Assembly: GCA_012295275.1 (NCBI GenBank)
Contig: CM022679.1
Location: 26,720,850 to 26,784,849, forward strand
DNA length: 64,000 nt
Direction: 5' to 3'
Source: Chrysomallon squamiferum
Lineage: Eukaryota; Mollusca; Gastropoda; Neomphalida; Peltospiridae
Below are positions 36,520 to 56,415 of this stretch, piece by piece (the stretch's first letter is position 1; each line of letters begins with the position of its first letter). Under the pieces are notes generated by a model that did not search any database, was not told where the DNA came from, and worked only from the letters and a program-made list of their open reading frames with translations. Made by a program: the position numbers and the translations under genes.

Positions 36520-38097
36520 TTACACATCTGTACGTTTTGGACAGCACACCTCTTCTGGGGTTTCCACGTGGGTTAGCAAAGCCTGCGAGCTGCTGTTACT
36601 GCCATAGCTCGATCCCTCAGTGCTGCTGCCACCAGGAGTGTCTACAACATTCATGTGGTCGACAACGGTGAGAGCATGGTACTGCGCAGCTTCGGGTTGG
36701 TGTGCAACACGATACACAACACCTGTTTCCGACGACGATTCGAGTTTCACTGAAATCACAAAACTGTTGTCAAGACCACATTTTTAACATTGGTGAACTG
36801 AGTTAGTGAAAATAAAACACTGGTAAACATGGCTAATTAACCAAATTTACTGTCTGGTCCAAGTTTATAATAGTTAACGAAATACGAAAACTGCTGTTTA
36901 GTGCATATTTTTAACACTGGTAAATCCACTTAACAAAAAAACCCTTGAAATTTAGTTTTTATTGATTTAGTAAACCCAGTTAACAAAGAGACCAAATATT
37001 GTTTAGGTCGTATTTATAACACTAGTAAACCAAATTAATGAAATAACAGAACAACTGTTTAGTCAATGTTTCTAACATACAGTTATGTTATTTAGTTTGG
37101 TTAAAATGTATTACACTATTAGATAATTAAAACATCAAAACTACTGTTCTGTTAATATTTCTAACAACAAAACAACTAAGCTATTCTTTAGAGCACATTT
37201 GTAATACTGAAAAACCCAACTAACTAAATGAAAAAAGTCACTTCTTTTTAATCCATATTTATGACATTTACAGGCCCAGTTAATTAAATAACAAAACTGA
37301 CATTTGGTTGACATTTATAACACATTTCCTGAAGAAGCACAAGTTCACATTTTACATAAACTACTGTAACATACATAATAATGAAAAATAATATTATTAA
37401 TAATAATAATAATGCAGGAAATTGTCATTTCTGAACTATAAAATAAAATTTATAAACAAAAACACCAAAAACCAGAATAACTATACTTATGACAATCTCT
37501 ACATCTGTTCCAGTTGTCATGGGCAACTGTGAGAAAAAAACCCCAAAACAACCCAAAAGAAAAACAAAACAAAAAACATGCATACCAAAACATTAATATA
37601 TACACTCAGACATACCAGAACTGTCTGACACAGCGTGGACTTCATCACAGTCGTCATAATCTGGCTCTGGCTCAGCCTCGGAGGTGTCTTCGTGTTCATC
37701 GTCTGCCATGTGGCCCATGGATACTGCGCCGGTCAGCTTGCTGTCCTCTGGCTCTCCAATACTCACTGTGGCCATGCTGTACAGTTTGACAACTTCGTCG
37801 CCAACTCCAGCACCCACGCTGTCATCGTAAGTTGGCAGAGACTAAAGCAGGAACAGAGAAATATTTATTTTCGGTATTAACTAACATGCTATGCTATAAA
37901 TTATAGATACTTATGGCTATGGCTTATTAAATAAAATAAAGTTTTTAAAATATTACCATCTGTGAAATAAAAGTTGTTTCTCTCTCTCTCAAATACATTT
38001 GTGTACATACAAAACATACACACATGCTCATGGACATACTATTATATGGTAAACAATTGAATTTTTTTTTATGGCAGATATACATACACGCACACTT

Positions 38098-38138
<41 letters not shown>

Positions 38139-39006
38139 ACACACTATTTTATGTAGTCAACAATTGAAATATATAAAAAAAATATTGAACTTCTAGTGAT
38201 TTTCAATAAACAAAACAGCTAGTCACACCCTTTTTGAGGCAGATTTTTTCCTTTCATCATTTGAATAGTCTTCTTCTGAGTCTGGAGGAGGAACTGTCTT
38301 TTCCTCTGGGTAATATCTGAAAAAAAAAACCCAGCTGAGTCACATGCAGAATGGACAGATGAATTAACCACCCTACAGAAGTCACAGCTAAATGACAGAC
38401 CCTTTAATTAATGTGTGAATGGTCAGAATTCTGTGATTTGAAAAAAAAAAGGAAATAAAAAACATTTAACCAACCCTCCACTTCCATAATCTGGTGAAAT
38501 AAATATCAAATTATTAACATATGTGAAATGCCACAATGATATCAAACACATCACGTATACATCACCAGAATTTCATGATGCAAAAAAAGATATATATATA
38601 TATATAAAATAACCATTAATATTGTGATTTAGAAAGCCACAACATTATCAAATATCCAATATGATAAAGAAAATATCATAAAACAGCAGACACTTCCATT
38701 ATTTTTGAAATATAAGAAAATACAAGCAATATCCAACATACCCGACATCTCCTGAGTTAGGTGAAGTGATAGTTTTGTGGTCTATCTCGAGGACCTGCTC
38801 ACAAACTACCTCTGGTGTTATATTCACAGTCTTCTTCTCCACTTTGGTAGGCAACACTTTATCAGGGTCCATTTCCTTCTGGTACTCAATGTGAGCCATG
38901 TCCTTTACACTGATCAAAGTGGAACAGTAAAAATATTAGATGTGCTTACAACACAGTACTTACACAACCTCTGTATTTTAAACATGGGTAGATATTAATA
39001 TTTATT

Positions 39007-39046
<40 letters not shown>

Positions 39047-42000
39047 CAGAGAGATAGATAGGTAGAGAGATAGACAGATAGATGGATACTTAGACAGCCT
39101 AAGAAACACCTAGATAGACTGACATATTGGCACACACAGACAAACACACATACATGCTCATATCCACAAATTTAACAAATACTTGAAATAAAGTGATATT
39201 GTCTTACTGAGAGGCCTTTTTCTTTGAATTCTCCAAAGTGAACATGGTTCCTGGTGTGACAAACGGCATAGGAGGACCACCTGTAAGTAAACAAATGGAA
39301 TGTCAGTGAGAACACACACACATACAGACACACTACTGCCATACATTCACAAATAGATACATACCTAATATATATGTACATACACACCACATAAATATCT
39401 ACTTACATGCATAGTCAGTAGTCTTGTTACATACAACAACAACAACAACAAAAAGACACCTACAAACATATATATATATATATATATATGTTGTTTTAAT
39501 CACTTTGAAATACTCAGTCACACACTCAAATACATACATGCACAAGCCCCAAAACACATACACACTCAAATATACACTAACACCTAACCTTATACACTCC
39601 CACCACGCACACACACACACACACACACAAACAGAGAGTCAGAGTGTTAAAAAGAAAGACATTAGCTAGAAGGTCTTACTTTCTCCCAGTGGAGGAACAC
39701 ACTGTCCATTGAGGGCTTCAATCAGTGTCACTGCTTCATAGCCAGGGGGAACTCCCTCCTGACTTACTACAGTCTCTTCCGTTGTCTCACTCTGTCAACA
39801 CAAAGTAAAAACACATAAATTAGCATTTGTGTTGTCTCACACAAAATACAGAATAACATTAAACTCTTGTGTTGTCTCACACAAAACACAAATTTACAGT
39901 CTAACAATAACTTCTTCTGCTGTGTCAAACATCACACAAACTTCCAATGTACAATTAACCTCTTGTGTTTTCTCAAAACACAACCTTCCAGTGTAACATT
40001 AACCTCTAGTGTTGCAAGAAACAAAATACAAACTCCTAAAATAACAATAACCTCTTGTGTTGTCTCATACAAAACACAAACTCTCATGCTGTCTCATTCT
40101 TTAACAACAAACATTCATTACAATGAAGTAAAATTTAAAGCACCCAGCATTACACATGAAGAGTGTTTTCCCTATTCAGGAATAGGAGAGCAGCTTGCCC
40201 TGTTCCTTTTTGGGACCATCCTTCTGCCCAAAATTCTTAAATCCCTCATTTGTCTAAATTTTCAAAAAAACATGCCAATAATTACTGCGATATTGTCTCA
40301 GATCTGACTATGATTATTGTTGTCTGCAGGCATCAGTTTGTCGAGCAAACAACACCTTTTAGCACAAATAAACAGCACTTTTTAGCTCCAGTAAAGAAAT
40401 ACAAATGTCAACTTTTTATTGTTAATAAACAAAAACAAACAACTCTTTGTTGCCCCATTAAACAAACACAAACAGCACTACAAATGATAATTTTTGGTGC
40501 TAATAAACAAATATGAATGGCACTTTTCAATGCCAATAAACCAACACAATGGCACTTTTTAGCATCTTCAAATATTCACAAAAGTTTAACTATGAGATCT
40601 TGTCAATTCTGCCCTTTTGAAGAGAGGTAATAGGAAAAAAAATAAAATGCCCCCTTTTTCTACCTGTGCCTGCCCCTTTTTCAATCAAGGCTAAACACTA
40701 ATTAAAACACAGTAAACAAACACACAGGTGGATGATTTACAAAACTCCTAGTTAATAAAATACAAACTTTATTTTTTTTAGAAACTTAAAAATTGTGAAT
40801 TGACGAATTAATTAATACTGACTGCAACCGAGCCATAAACTGTAAAAAATGAGGGGTAACAAGTATATACAAGAAATTTTTTGCAGGGATAACTGAAATG
40901 CTGTGAGATAGGATTATTACACTCACAGGCTGAACTGCTGATGGTGGGAGCTTCTTTCTCATGGCTCGAATCTGAAGGAGAGCTCGAAACTTCACTCGAC
41001 AGATGGGACACATGCTGGCCTGGTAACGCAGCGACTTGGCGCATGCACTACACAGACAGAGGTGTCGACAGGGCAGGATCAGAGTGTCACGCATGTCAGA
41101 CATGCAAATGACACACTCGGCCCCACTGTCTTCCACTTCATCGTCAGGGTCCAGCTGACAAATGAAAAATAATAATCATGATAAAAATGTTATTATGATC
41201 AGGGACCAGCTAATAAGTAGAGAACACTAATAATTTATGTTTTCATATTTATTTCCTAAAATTACCAACTAATTATATTATTATTTACAAAGCCTGGATA
41301 CAAGAACAAATAAGAATTTTTTTTTTTTTTTTAAAATAAGAATTTATGTTTTAAGATTTATTTCTTAAAATTATTGACTTATTACTTCATTATCAACAAA
41401 GACAGGTCACAAAAAAAAAAAAAAAAAAAAAAAATGAAATAAGTAAGATAACATTTAATTAGTCTGGTTGAAGTTTAACTTTAAATTCTCCTGTCCACCT
41501 ACCTTCGACCTCTCCATGTTTTTATTCTCAATGCCGTAGATTTCTTGCAGTAAATACGACAGGCCATCTACAAACTGCTTTTGTTTCAGGGGTTTCAGTG
41601 AATAGTTGTTGTCCACGCCTTTCTCAATGGAGGCAAATGTCACATGACAGTGACCAGCATGCTCTGATGAAAGAAAGCAAAAATTTTTTTGTTTTTAATT
41701 TTATTTTATTTTTTAAAGTTTTACTTTTCTAATGTTGGTAATAGCAACAAAATGTCTCCACTGAAACCCTGCATAATTTCTTCCATCAAACTGTACAATT
41801 ATCCAAGTTCCCAGAAAACAGTACAGTTAAAAGATATCTGAATAGCACCATTTTTTTTTTCTATAATTTTAATCTTATTACAATTTCATCTGTCCACCGT
41901 ATAGTAATGACATGGCAATTCCATTTTCAAAAGGATTAAATGACAATATCCAAATAGTATTTCAAGCGAAAATAGGATACCCAGAACAATGAAATATTAG

Positions 42001-42088
42001 CTTGAAAGTGTAAAGAATTTCATAACATTATTATTTTATTTATTTATTTATTTATTATTATTACAATTTCTTTTTTGCCAATATAAAA

Positions 42089-42122
<34 letters not shown>

Positions 42123-45100
42123 CTAAAACCCAATTTTTGTTGTGGTTGCTAAACCAATTTTTTTTTTTTTTTTTTTTTTTGCTAAAACCATTGATTGTCT
42201 TTAAATGAAAAAACAACAACACAAACCTTCTTCTTCAACACAGCATTGGATAACTACAGGTATAGTTTCCTTATCAACTGAGAACTGCCACTGAAATTTA
42301 AAAAAACAAAACCATATAGCAACAAGCAGCAGTATACAACTCAAACACCATTAATGGCAGTTATATAATATACTTAGAAGAACAGATAACAATAATAAGC
42401 ATAATAATAATAATAAGAAGATAAAGGTGATGATAATGATTACGATGATGATGATGATGACTATGATGATGACATCTAACTTCCTCCATTACTTTAATTT
42501 CTTTAATGTAGGTTAAACGACACTTTCAGTGTATGTCTGTGTGCATGTGTGTGTGTGTCTGTCTGTCTGTGTGACTCTTCAGAGGATCAGCTATTGGATT
42601 TTAACACCTGAAAATCAACTGCAGTGATAACTGCTGAGCAGTAAAGTATTAATCTTTTGCTTATTATGTCTAAATCATGAAAAAACCTTGCTGATTTGTC
42701 TATTCAATATATTAATATATTTCTGAAACTCAATGGGAATTTAGCATGTATTAACCTGTTGCTGAATAATCTACTGGAGTTTAATGTTTTCAATACTGTT
42801 CAATCTCTACTGAAGTTTAATATGTATTAATATATTGCTGAATATCTACTGGAGTTTAATAAGTATTCAAATACTGCTGAATGTTTACTGAAGTTTAATA
42901 TCTATTATTTTAAAAATGCTCAATGCAGTTTCAATAGGTATTAAGATAACTGGAGGTTAATATATATTCATTTATTGCTGTCCAGTGGTGGGTAAACACT
43001 ACAGACCTCTTCTGCTGAATGTCTGCTAGGGTCAATGATGTGGCTGGACTGACTGAACACCTGACCAGCTCCTTTCTTGTAATGGTAAGTGTCAGAGGTC
43101 ATGGCTTCATCTCTTGGGTGGTATCTGAAACAATTAACTATCTGATAGATTATTCCCTTTTTCAAACGAATCATGGTCTCTTGCGTAATTACATTTATCA
43201 TTAAGTGGTATGTAACTGTCATAATTTCAAATACGTAACACTGCAATTTCAAATACAACAGATGCGGTTTCTTTCTTTCTTTCTCATTTTAAATATGTGA
43301 CAATGAGAAAATAAGTAGTATTGTGTTCCCACAATTCTTTACAGGCTCATTTCATTTACTATCATAACTTATTATCAGCAAAGTTTAGTTTCATGAACGA
43401 GGCAGGACAACCATTAAGAAATATGCAAATTGCCATAACCGTCTCTGTTTTCATTAGCACACTTAAATTATATTATTTGTGAACTTAGAAAAGTTATTTA
43501 TCACAGAATCCTCACATCAGCTGTCCATTGGCTATTTCTTCTGTAGCCAAGTAGTAAATGGTGATTGTGCATCTGCAGTCTGCATCAAATGTGAACTCGA
43601 TGTTATACTGTGGACACGAACACTCTTTCTCATCCTTGTCCAGTGGAACCTTTTCCCACAGTGGCGACCTGAAATACACTCACCAGTTAGAGTCGACTCA
43701 ATTTTCTGTTACTTGTTTGCTCAAATAAAGAAAGAATAATAGTAATACAAAATCTATTACTGATGGTATTTAGCTGTGATGCAAACAAAAAAAAAAAAAA
43801 AAAAAGTTTTATTTAAATTTTTGTGCATCAGAATTAATAATATGCATCTACTAATTACATGGGTATTTCAGTTTGTTTAGTTTTTTTTGTCAAGAAATGT
43901 ATATTATCACAAATGAAAAATAAATATCTGTAATTCTATACACCAGTAAGACTCCTGCATGACAAAACAATCCAGCTGAAATTTAGACCTACTAGAGAAA
44001 AATGTGGTTTTCAAGAAAAGAGGTAACCAGTAATGGATGACACGAGTTTGTACAACTGTCGTAATTCAGATTCAGCCTCAGCCAGAAAGGTCATTCAAGT
44101 ATGCATAATTAGTTTTAACTATACAAAAAATTTGTAAAATTATATTTGAAAAGATGTAGAGAAAAAAAATAACTTAAAAAAATATAAAAATTTTAACCGT
44201 CCCTTTAGTATTCACTTCCCAAGCGAAATCATTTTAAGTTGTCATGCACTTTTATTGTCATTTAAAAAAATGACTTTGAACGTGATTTGACATGTATTTA
44301 TAAAAAAAGTTATAAAATATGTATCTCATGTAACATTTATAGAATACACATCATGTTAACAGTTTTATTTCTAGAATACAAACCCATGTAAACAGTTTTA
44401 TTTTTAGAATACACACCATAGTTTATTCTTAGAATACACATCATATGTAAAAAATAAAAAATAAGAATACACATCATGTAAAGTTATATTTCTAGAATAA
44501 AAATCCACATAATAAAGCTTTTTTTTTATAGAATACACACTAAGTAAACTGTTTTCTTCTTAGAATCCACATCATATGTAAAGTTATTTTTAAAATACAC
44601 ACACTGTACAAACAGCTATATTTTCAGAAAACGGAACTCATGTATAAAATTTTTTTTTTTTTTTTTTCAAAATTTGTGTTACATTACTTAATAATTTCCA
44701 CTTATCCAGTCACTTTAGATGTGCTGAAGGACTTGCCTGTGTAAGAGAGGTCTGGTGTACGTGTATGTGTTTGTATCAGTAGGTAAGTTAAACTTAACTT
44801 ACTTTACAAGACGGAGTGAATCTTTTCTGATATAAACGAGACTCTTCAATGTCTTGGTTGGCTCGCTGCCACTAGGAACTGGATATGGGAACTGAAAAGA
44901 ATAAATAAACATTTACCATCATGGAGTGTGGTACTTGGAGACAGTCATATGTTTCTGTCAAAAATATAATAATAATAAGAAGAAGAAGAAGAAGAAGAAG
45001 AATGAAAATGATAATAATAATAATAATAATATTAATAATAATAATAATAATAATCATAATAAAAATTATATATTTACACAGATACCCACACAACCATGCA

Positions 45101-46421
45101 AACAATCTTTTAGTGAGTATGTATTTGTGTTATGTCTATGGATTTAAAAATATCTATAGATACATCCTCAGCAAGTCAGTGTTGGAACAAATAAATTTCT
45201 ACCTTCTTTCTATCATAATTTAAAAGTAAACACAGAAATAGCTTTGTTTCATTTTTCACTTATAACCTGTCAGCATAAAGAGGCAGGAACTGATGTGATT
45301 ACGATTTATATTGCTGACAGAAATGTTACAAAGCATCAAGTTGTTGACATCTACCTGAACAGGCCTCTGGGTATTTTTTTAGCTCTGTTCTTGTTCTCCA
45401 TTAAAACATATGAAAAACAGTTCAGATGCAGCCATGTTCACATGCCTTAGCTCTGAGCTGCATTATATTTATAAGAATTTCATAAACACACTTCAGAAAA
45501 ACAAACAAAAAGAAATTAACTATCTTAGGTGTGATAGTAGTAAAAGTGTGTTACTTATATTTACAATATAATTTACATGAATAATAATAATAATAATCAT
45601 AAATAAATAAATAAAATACCCCTCCAATGCACATACTCGCCATGAAAATATATATACTTACTGGAACTGGTTTGTTTCCAAGGAAGTTGAGATCTTCATT
45701 TTCACCAAACAAATATTCACCTGGTTGTGGGGAATCAAACCTTTCTCCACCCATAATGAAATGGGTACCAAAATATTGACCTACATATGAAAATACAAAA
45801 GATTAAATTAAATTAAAATGATAATAGTTATTATACATCATAGATTTGACAAATGTATTTTAAAAAACATGTTGCTGACTGTTCAAATGACTGAGTACAG
45901 GTCAGACTAACACAAGCAATCCAGACAATTGTTATAATTTTAACGTAAACAGTATCATCGCCTGCTGCATATTAGTTAGACTTCAGGTTTCAGTGATACC
46001 ACTGGTCTAGTGTTCAATTTAGTATATGATAAATATTCTTGTTAAAATATGTCTTTATTATTTATATGATTAAAAATATTAAAACAACAACAAAATTTAA
46101 AAAAAGGACTAAAATATAATTAATAAAAGTATACCTAACAATATTCATTGGAAACATTTAAAATTATTTAAGTAAATTACATAATAATCAAAAGAATACT
46201 TGAATAAATCAGTAATAGTAATATAAATACAAATAGCAAATATTAATACAGACACTGACAATGGCACAGTGACAGGAAGTAAAGAAAGAAAAAAAGAAAA
46301 CAATAAAATAACATCTTCCTCCGATCTTACCAGTTTTAGGTGGGTATCTGTAAGCATTACTGGCTGCGATGTCCACGGTTTCGACGCCTGTATTTCGTCT
46401 CGATGTTAACGTAGCACCCAT
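36520..46421 (-). CDS. MGRN1: MGRN1/RNF157-type RING-HC E3 ubiquitin ligase
   Basis: Transfers ubiquitin from an E2 to substrates; vertebrate MGRN1 acts in the cytosol and on endosomal membranes. Fourteen exons in coding order: 46421-46331, 45780-45662, 44891-44803, 43668-43516, 43124-43007, 42290-42227, 41663-41503, 41154-40927, 39791-39680, 39280-39208, 38909-38742, 38316-38229, 37841-37616, 36749-36520. All phases join, giving 639 residues. The N terminus MGATLTSRR matches the Gly-2 start of MGRN1. The N-terminal domain carries [19 protein letters not shown] and [10 protein letters not shown], then a [13 protein letters not shown] stretch before the RING. The RING covers residues 279-317 (C279, C282, C294, H296, C300, C303, C314, C317). 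After it come [15 protein letters not shown] and a long acidic tail. No P-S/T-A-P motif is present. One gene stands for both vertebrate paralogues MGRN1 and RNF157. The gene lies head-to-head with UBALD. Confidence 0.93.
36760..37330 (-). repeat. Degenerate minisatellite in ligase intron 13
   Basis: About eight degenerate units of roughly 65 bases. Recurring words are AAAACTGCTGTTTAGT, ATTTTTAACACTGGTAAA and CCAGTTAACAAA. The array starts about 10 bases from the acceptor of the last exon. Confidence 0.65.
38095..38140. repeat. CA microsatellite in a ligase intron
   Basis: An uninterrupted CA tract of about 40 bases in the intron between the exons at 37616-37841 and 38229-38316. Confidence 0.9.
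39794..40110 (-). repeat. Minisatellite resembling the 5' boundary of ligase exon 9
   Basis: On the plus strand, units of about 47 bases like TCTTGTGTTGTCTCACACAA plus AACACAAACTTCCAGTGTAA (about 39840-40100, roughly six copies). The exon boundary itself reads TCTTCCGTTGTCTCACTCTG at about 39775-39794. The repeat therefore looks like an amplified copy of the exon 9 start and its acceptor. Confidence 0.65.
40330..40560 (-). repeat. Second degenerate repeat in ligase intron 8
   Basis: About five units of roughly 40-50 bases built from AATAAACAAACACAAA and GGCACTTTTTAGTGCC-like words. It adjoins the array at 39794-40110 but has a different unit. An imperfect CCTATTC-AGG-GAATAGG-type palindrome lies nearby, at about 40170-40190. 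Confidence 0.5.
42610..42980 (-). repeat. Degenerate minisatellite in ligase intron 5
   Basis: Units of about 45 bases with recurring TGCTGAATATCTACTGGAGT and TTAATATGTATTAATAT words, ending just below the donor of the exon at 43007-43124. Confidence 0.6.
44335..44625 (-). repeat. Degenerate minisatellite in ligase intron 3
   Basis: About eight units of roughly 35-40 bases with recurring AGAATACACATCATGTAA and ACAGTTTTATTTCTAG words on the plus strand. Its unit matches no other array in the gene. Confidence 0.65.
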
Positions 46422-52725
<6,304 letters not shown>

Positions 52726-52872
52726 TTGGCTGCCTGACCCAAAAGTAGTCCATCATGTGACATGTTGGCTGTCATGTGACATGTATGGGCTGTTACGTGA
52801 CCTTGTGTGGGCTATCATGCCCATTGTTAGACATGCATTCTGAAGGAATTAATTGATATTGTTGTGTGACAG

Positions 52873-52873
52873 A

Positions 52874-52924
<51 letters not shown>

Positions 52925-52945
52925 AACTGAAAAAAAAAAAAAAGA
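52873..52945 (+). repeat. Poly(A) signal and genomic A tract at the UBALD 3' end
   Basis: AATAAA at 52873-52878 runs into an uninterrupted A tract to about 52922, then A-rich sequence. It lies about 150 bases after the stop codon. Confidence 0.7.
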
Positions 52946-55900
52946 AGAAGAAACAAACAACCTAACATGACACAGATAATATAAAGTTTAGTCATAGTGC
53001 TGGTTATGTCTTTGCTATGAATTTGGTTTATCTCTCGTTGCTTTTAAGTTGTGTTTTGTATGTGTTGTATAGCCCTACCTTTAATGCAGGTGAACGTTTA
53101 CCTGTACATCCACTGTGTATATAGCCACAAGTGTTGGAAGATAATTTCTTTCTCAGTTTTGCCTCACACATCAATCAGTATAGTGTGAACAACACAACAA
53201 AAAAAACTGTGTGTGTGTAGCCAGGGCACAGGTCCAACATAAACTGGCAAAGGAAAACAAGGATCTTGTGATTTCAGTGTGTTTTCATTTTAACGTGTTG
53301 AGTGTCAGGGCGTGTGTGTGTGTGCGTGTGTTCGGTGTATACAGAAACATTAGTTACTCAGGACATTGTATTTTGTGTTTGGTTTTTTTTTTCCAGCAAG
53401 AATTCTTTTGTATTTTGATACCATTTGTTTAAAGGCTGACCTTCACTGACATACATTTTCAACACATTTTTGAGAAATTAACACAAAAAAAAAAAAAAAA
53501 ATTAATAATTATGTGGGATTTTTTTTCTCTTCTATTTTAGAATTTTTATCTTTTCCATCAAGTATATAATGATTTTTCTCTACAATTTTAAAATAGTTAT
53601 TTTGTCCATCAAGTATCCATAATTATGTGCTGTGATTTTTTTTTTTCTCTATAATCTTAGAATTTGTGTTTTTTTCCATGAAGAATAAATAATGATGAAA
53701 TCAACTATTACAAAAGTGACCCGTAGAGCAGAATGATTTTTTTTTAAATATTTTTAATGATTCATTTTTCTCATTCATGAATCATAATTCCAATTGTTAA
53801 TGATACTCTCACTTCTGCATGGAAGCTTCATTCATCTTTCTATTGTACATGATAATGTTGTAATTGTCATTATTAAAGTGACCTAATCCTGTAACTGCAA
53901 CTTGTTGTTTATTTATTATGCATGGACATTTGCATTTCACTCACAATTATATATGTGCATGAGTTTAGTCACTGCTGAAGAAACAAATTTACAAACTGAA
54001 ATTTCATTTCTAAGGACTTGAAACCAGGTTCCAATTTTATATACAGATTATATATATATATATATTTGGAGGTTGGAAAAATGGAGCAAAAACAACAAAC
54101 AACAAATAACAATATTAATTAAATATAAAGTGGCCAATAAATTTGAAATCCAATAAAAAAACAAATCTCATGACATTTAAAATCATAAAATTTTGGATTT
54201 GGCCATAATTTGTTCTACTTTTATTTTTTTATTATTTATTATTATTATTATGATTATTTTAATTATTATTTTAGGTATTTATTTTTGCAAGTATGTGTCC
54301 AACCATAATTAATTGTAAAACATCCTCCAATTAGTTTAAAATAAAACTGGCATGGTAACATTTTCCAGATGTCTAGATGTACATGCATCTAAACCTAACT
54401 AATGAATCTAATGAAACATACCAACCAGAAACAAGAAGAAGAAGAAGAATCTGCCTACCCACCATCAATTTTTTTCTAAATCAAAACATTGATTGTTAAA
54501 TAGCGATAACTAGTAAGATCCTAACAAGATTCGTATTTAATTTATCTGTCAGTTACTGTGACAAAACTTCTTATATGATTCATAATGCAAAACTGACGGC
54601 AATGCATGTATACTGCCAAGAGAATAAATTGTATTTTACAGGTAGAATTGAAAACAGATATATTCCATCCTTAGCTAAAAGACAACATACTTCAAAAGGT
54701 ATTTTATCAACAAAATATACTATCAAGTATTCTTGGAGCACACAGTAACAATTTTTTTTTTTTTTTTTTTTTCAATTACACAATAGTCTTAGTTTTTAAT
54801 TGGTTAGAACAAACAAACAAAAAAAAAATGTTGGGTAAAGCTTTATTTAAATTATTCAGCAATTAATTCTTGTACAAGCAGTATTTATAAAGTTTAAATA
54901 CCATTTAGTATAATAACTATGCAAAAACTATAGGTTGAAAACCATTAATGATTATAATTTGTAATTACAATATCAAATATGCCCCTCATCTTAATTAAAG
55001 CACTACCAGTTACTGATTGTATGAAACGGTACATATTTTATATTTTTTTAACTGGTAAAACAATATTTTCCTAGAAACTGAAAAACGTTAATATATATTT
55101 ATATATATATTTTCAAACTTTATTTTTTTAATTTTGGAGAAAAATTTGATGTGATTATCCAAAAAGTGGTCAGTTATACAAAAGAGTGCTTTAATTGATA
55201 AAATATAATGTAAAAATCATTATTTTTGAAAACACCCCCCAAAACAAAACAGTTATGGGTCATTCCATGTCAAAACCCCCAAAAATAATAAAATTTGAAC
55301 CTGACCGTCTCAGATTTTTATGAAAGGTTGAGATGGTCACGCCATCAACCATTTTTTAAAGACAAATATAAAATCTCAAAACTTTATTTCACTGTTATAT
55401 GAAAAATACATGCCTAAATATTCAAGCACACCACAGTATTAAAAGGAATAAAATTCAAATTTGATGTAATAGTGAAGCAAAGTTATGGGATCCCATGTCA
55501 ATCCACCCAAAAAAAAGTTTCAAAAAATTTAAAGACCGTCAGATTTTTATGAAAATGTTTGGGGGGTTTTTTGACATGGAATGACCCTTATGCATATTTT
55601 ATAACTTTGCTTCATTATTACTATTATACTAGTATCAGTATTTGAATTTTATTCCTTTTAATAATGTAACTGAAATGCTTGAATATTTAGGCATGTAGTT
55701 TTTCTGACATAACAGTGAAATAAAGTAATAATATGAGAAAATATATTTGTCTTTATATAAAATGGTTGATGGTATTTATTATATCTTATGTGTGTCCATA
55801 ACCCACAATGAATGACTGAATAAAGTCACTGCTGGTGCGTTTTGACTTTAACAATTTGTTGACATTCACACAACACAAAGGAGGAAATACGCAGAGAAAA

Positions 55901-56415
55901 AGGGATAAAATCAATTTTTTGAAAAGTAGTAGACTGGTTTCTTATTTCATTTTATCGGATTAATCGGTATGATGTTATCGTTAATATGATGCGTCCACTG
56001 TTAACTATTAAGATACAGATGTTTTATTGACATGGAAAAACTTATAGTGAGTCATAGTTGCTTTTGTTAACAAATATTTATAACTTTACAATTTTCTTAA
56101 ATATCTTGCCACAACAGGCATACTCCAACTGTCTATTTTTATTACTTCCTGAATGATTTCAGTCTTAAAGGACTCAAAACTGAGACTGAGACAGACTCGG
56201 ATTCAGATTGAGTCAATGAATGATCGTCGTGTGTCTAAGTCACTAACTCGATAACAGACTACCGTAAATTTATATGGGACTTTAAAGATATATAAGTTAA
56301 AATGTATGCCTGTATCTGATAGTCAGCCAAATACAAATACGAGATGCTGAGAAAGACAAGGTCACAGTGCGTGACGTAGGTAATGAAGTACTAGCTTTGG
56401 GGTACGAAGATCAAG
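52946..56415. other. Intergenic region downstream of UBALD
   Basis: AT-rich. A roughly 65-95-base degenerate tandem repeat, three copies, lies at about 53500-53700 (words TTCCATCAAGTAT and TTAGAATTT). GAA repeats occur near 54435. The TIR element at 55257-55772 is listed separately. 56340-56415 may be the promoter of the next gene; it holds GTGACGTAGG near 56375. No other coding exon seen. Confidence 0.5.
55257..55772. mobile_element. MITE-like element with nested terminal inverted repeats and long inverted arms
   Basis: 55257-55280 reads GGGTCATTCCATGTCAAAAC plus CCCC. Its inverted partner is 55561-55587, ending TTGACATGGAATGACCC. TTAT flanks both outer ends, as a target-site duplication would. 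A second, direct copy of the left end begins at 55487, so 55487-55587 is itself a short element with both ends. Arms 55342-55486 and 55601-55772 are imperfect reverse complements over about 145 bases, sharing CCATCAACC, TATTTCACTGTTAT and GCCTAAATATTCAAGC. No protein is encoded. Confidence 0.7.

Noticed and set aside
45244-45450. 68-codon plus-strand frame in a ligase intron
   Set aside because: No splice context, no recognisable domain and opposite to the host gene.
55240-55800. Autonomous DNA transposon
   Set aside because: Terminal inverted repeats are present but no transposase-like frame; treated as a MITE-like element.
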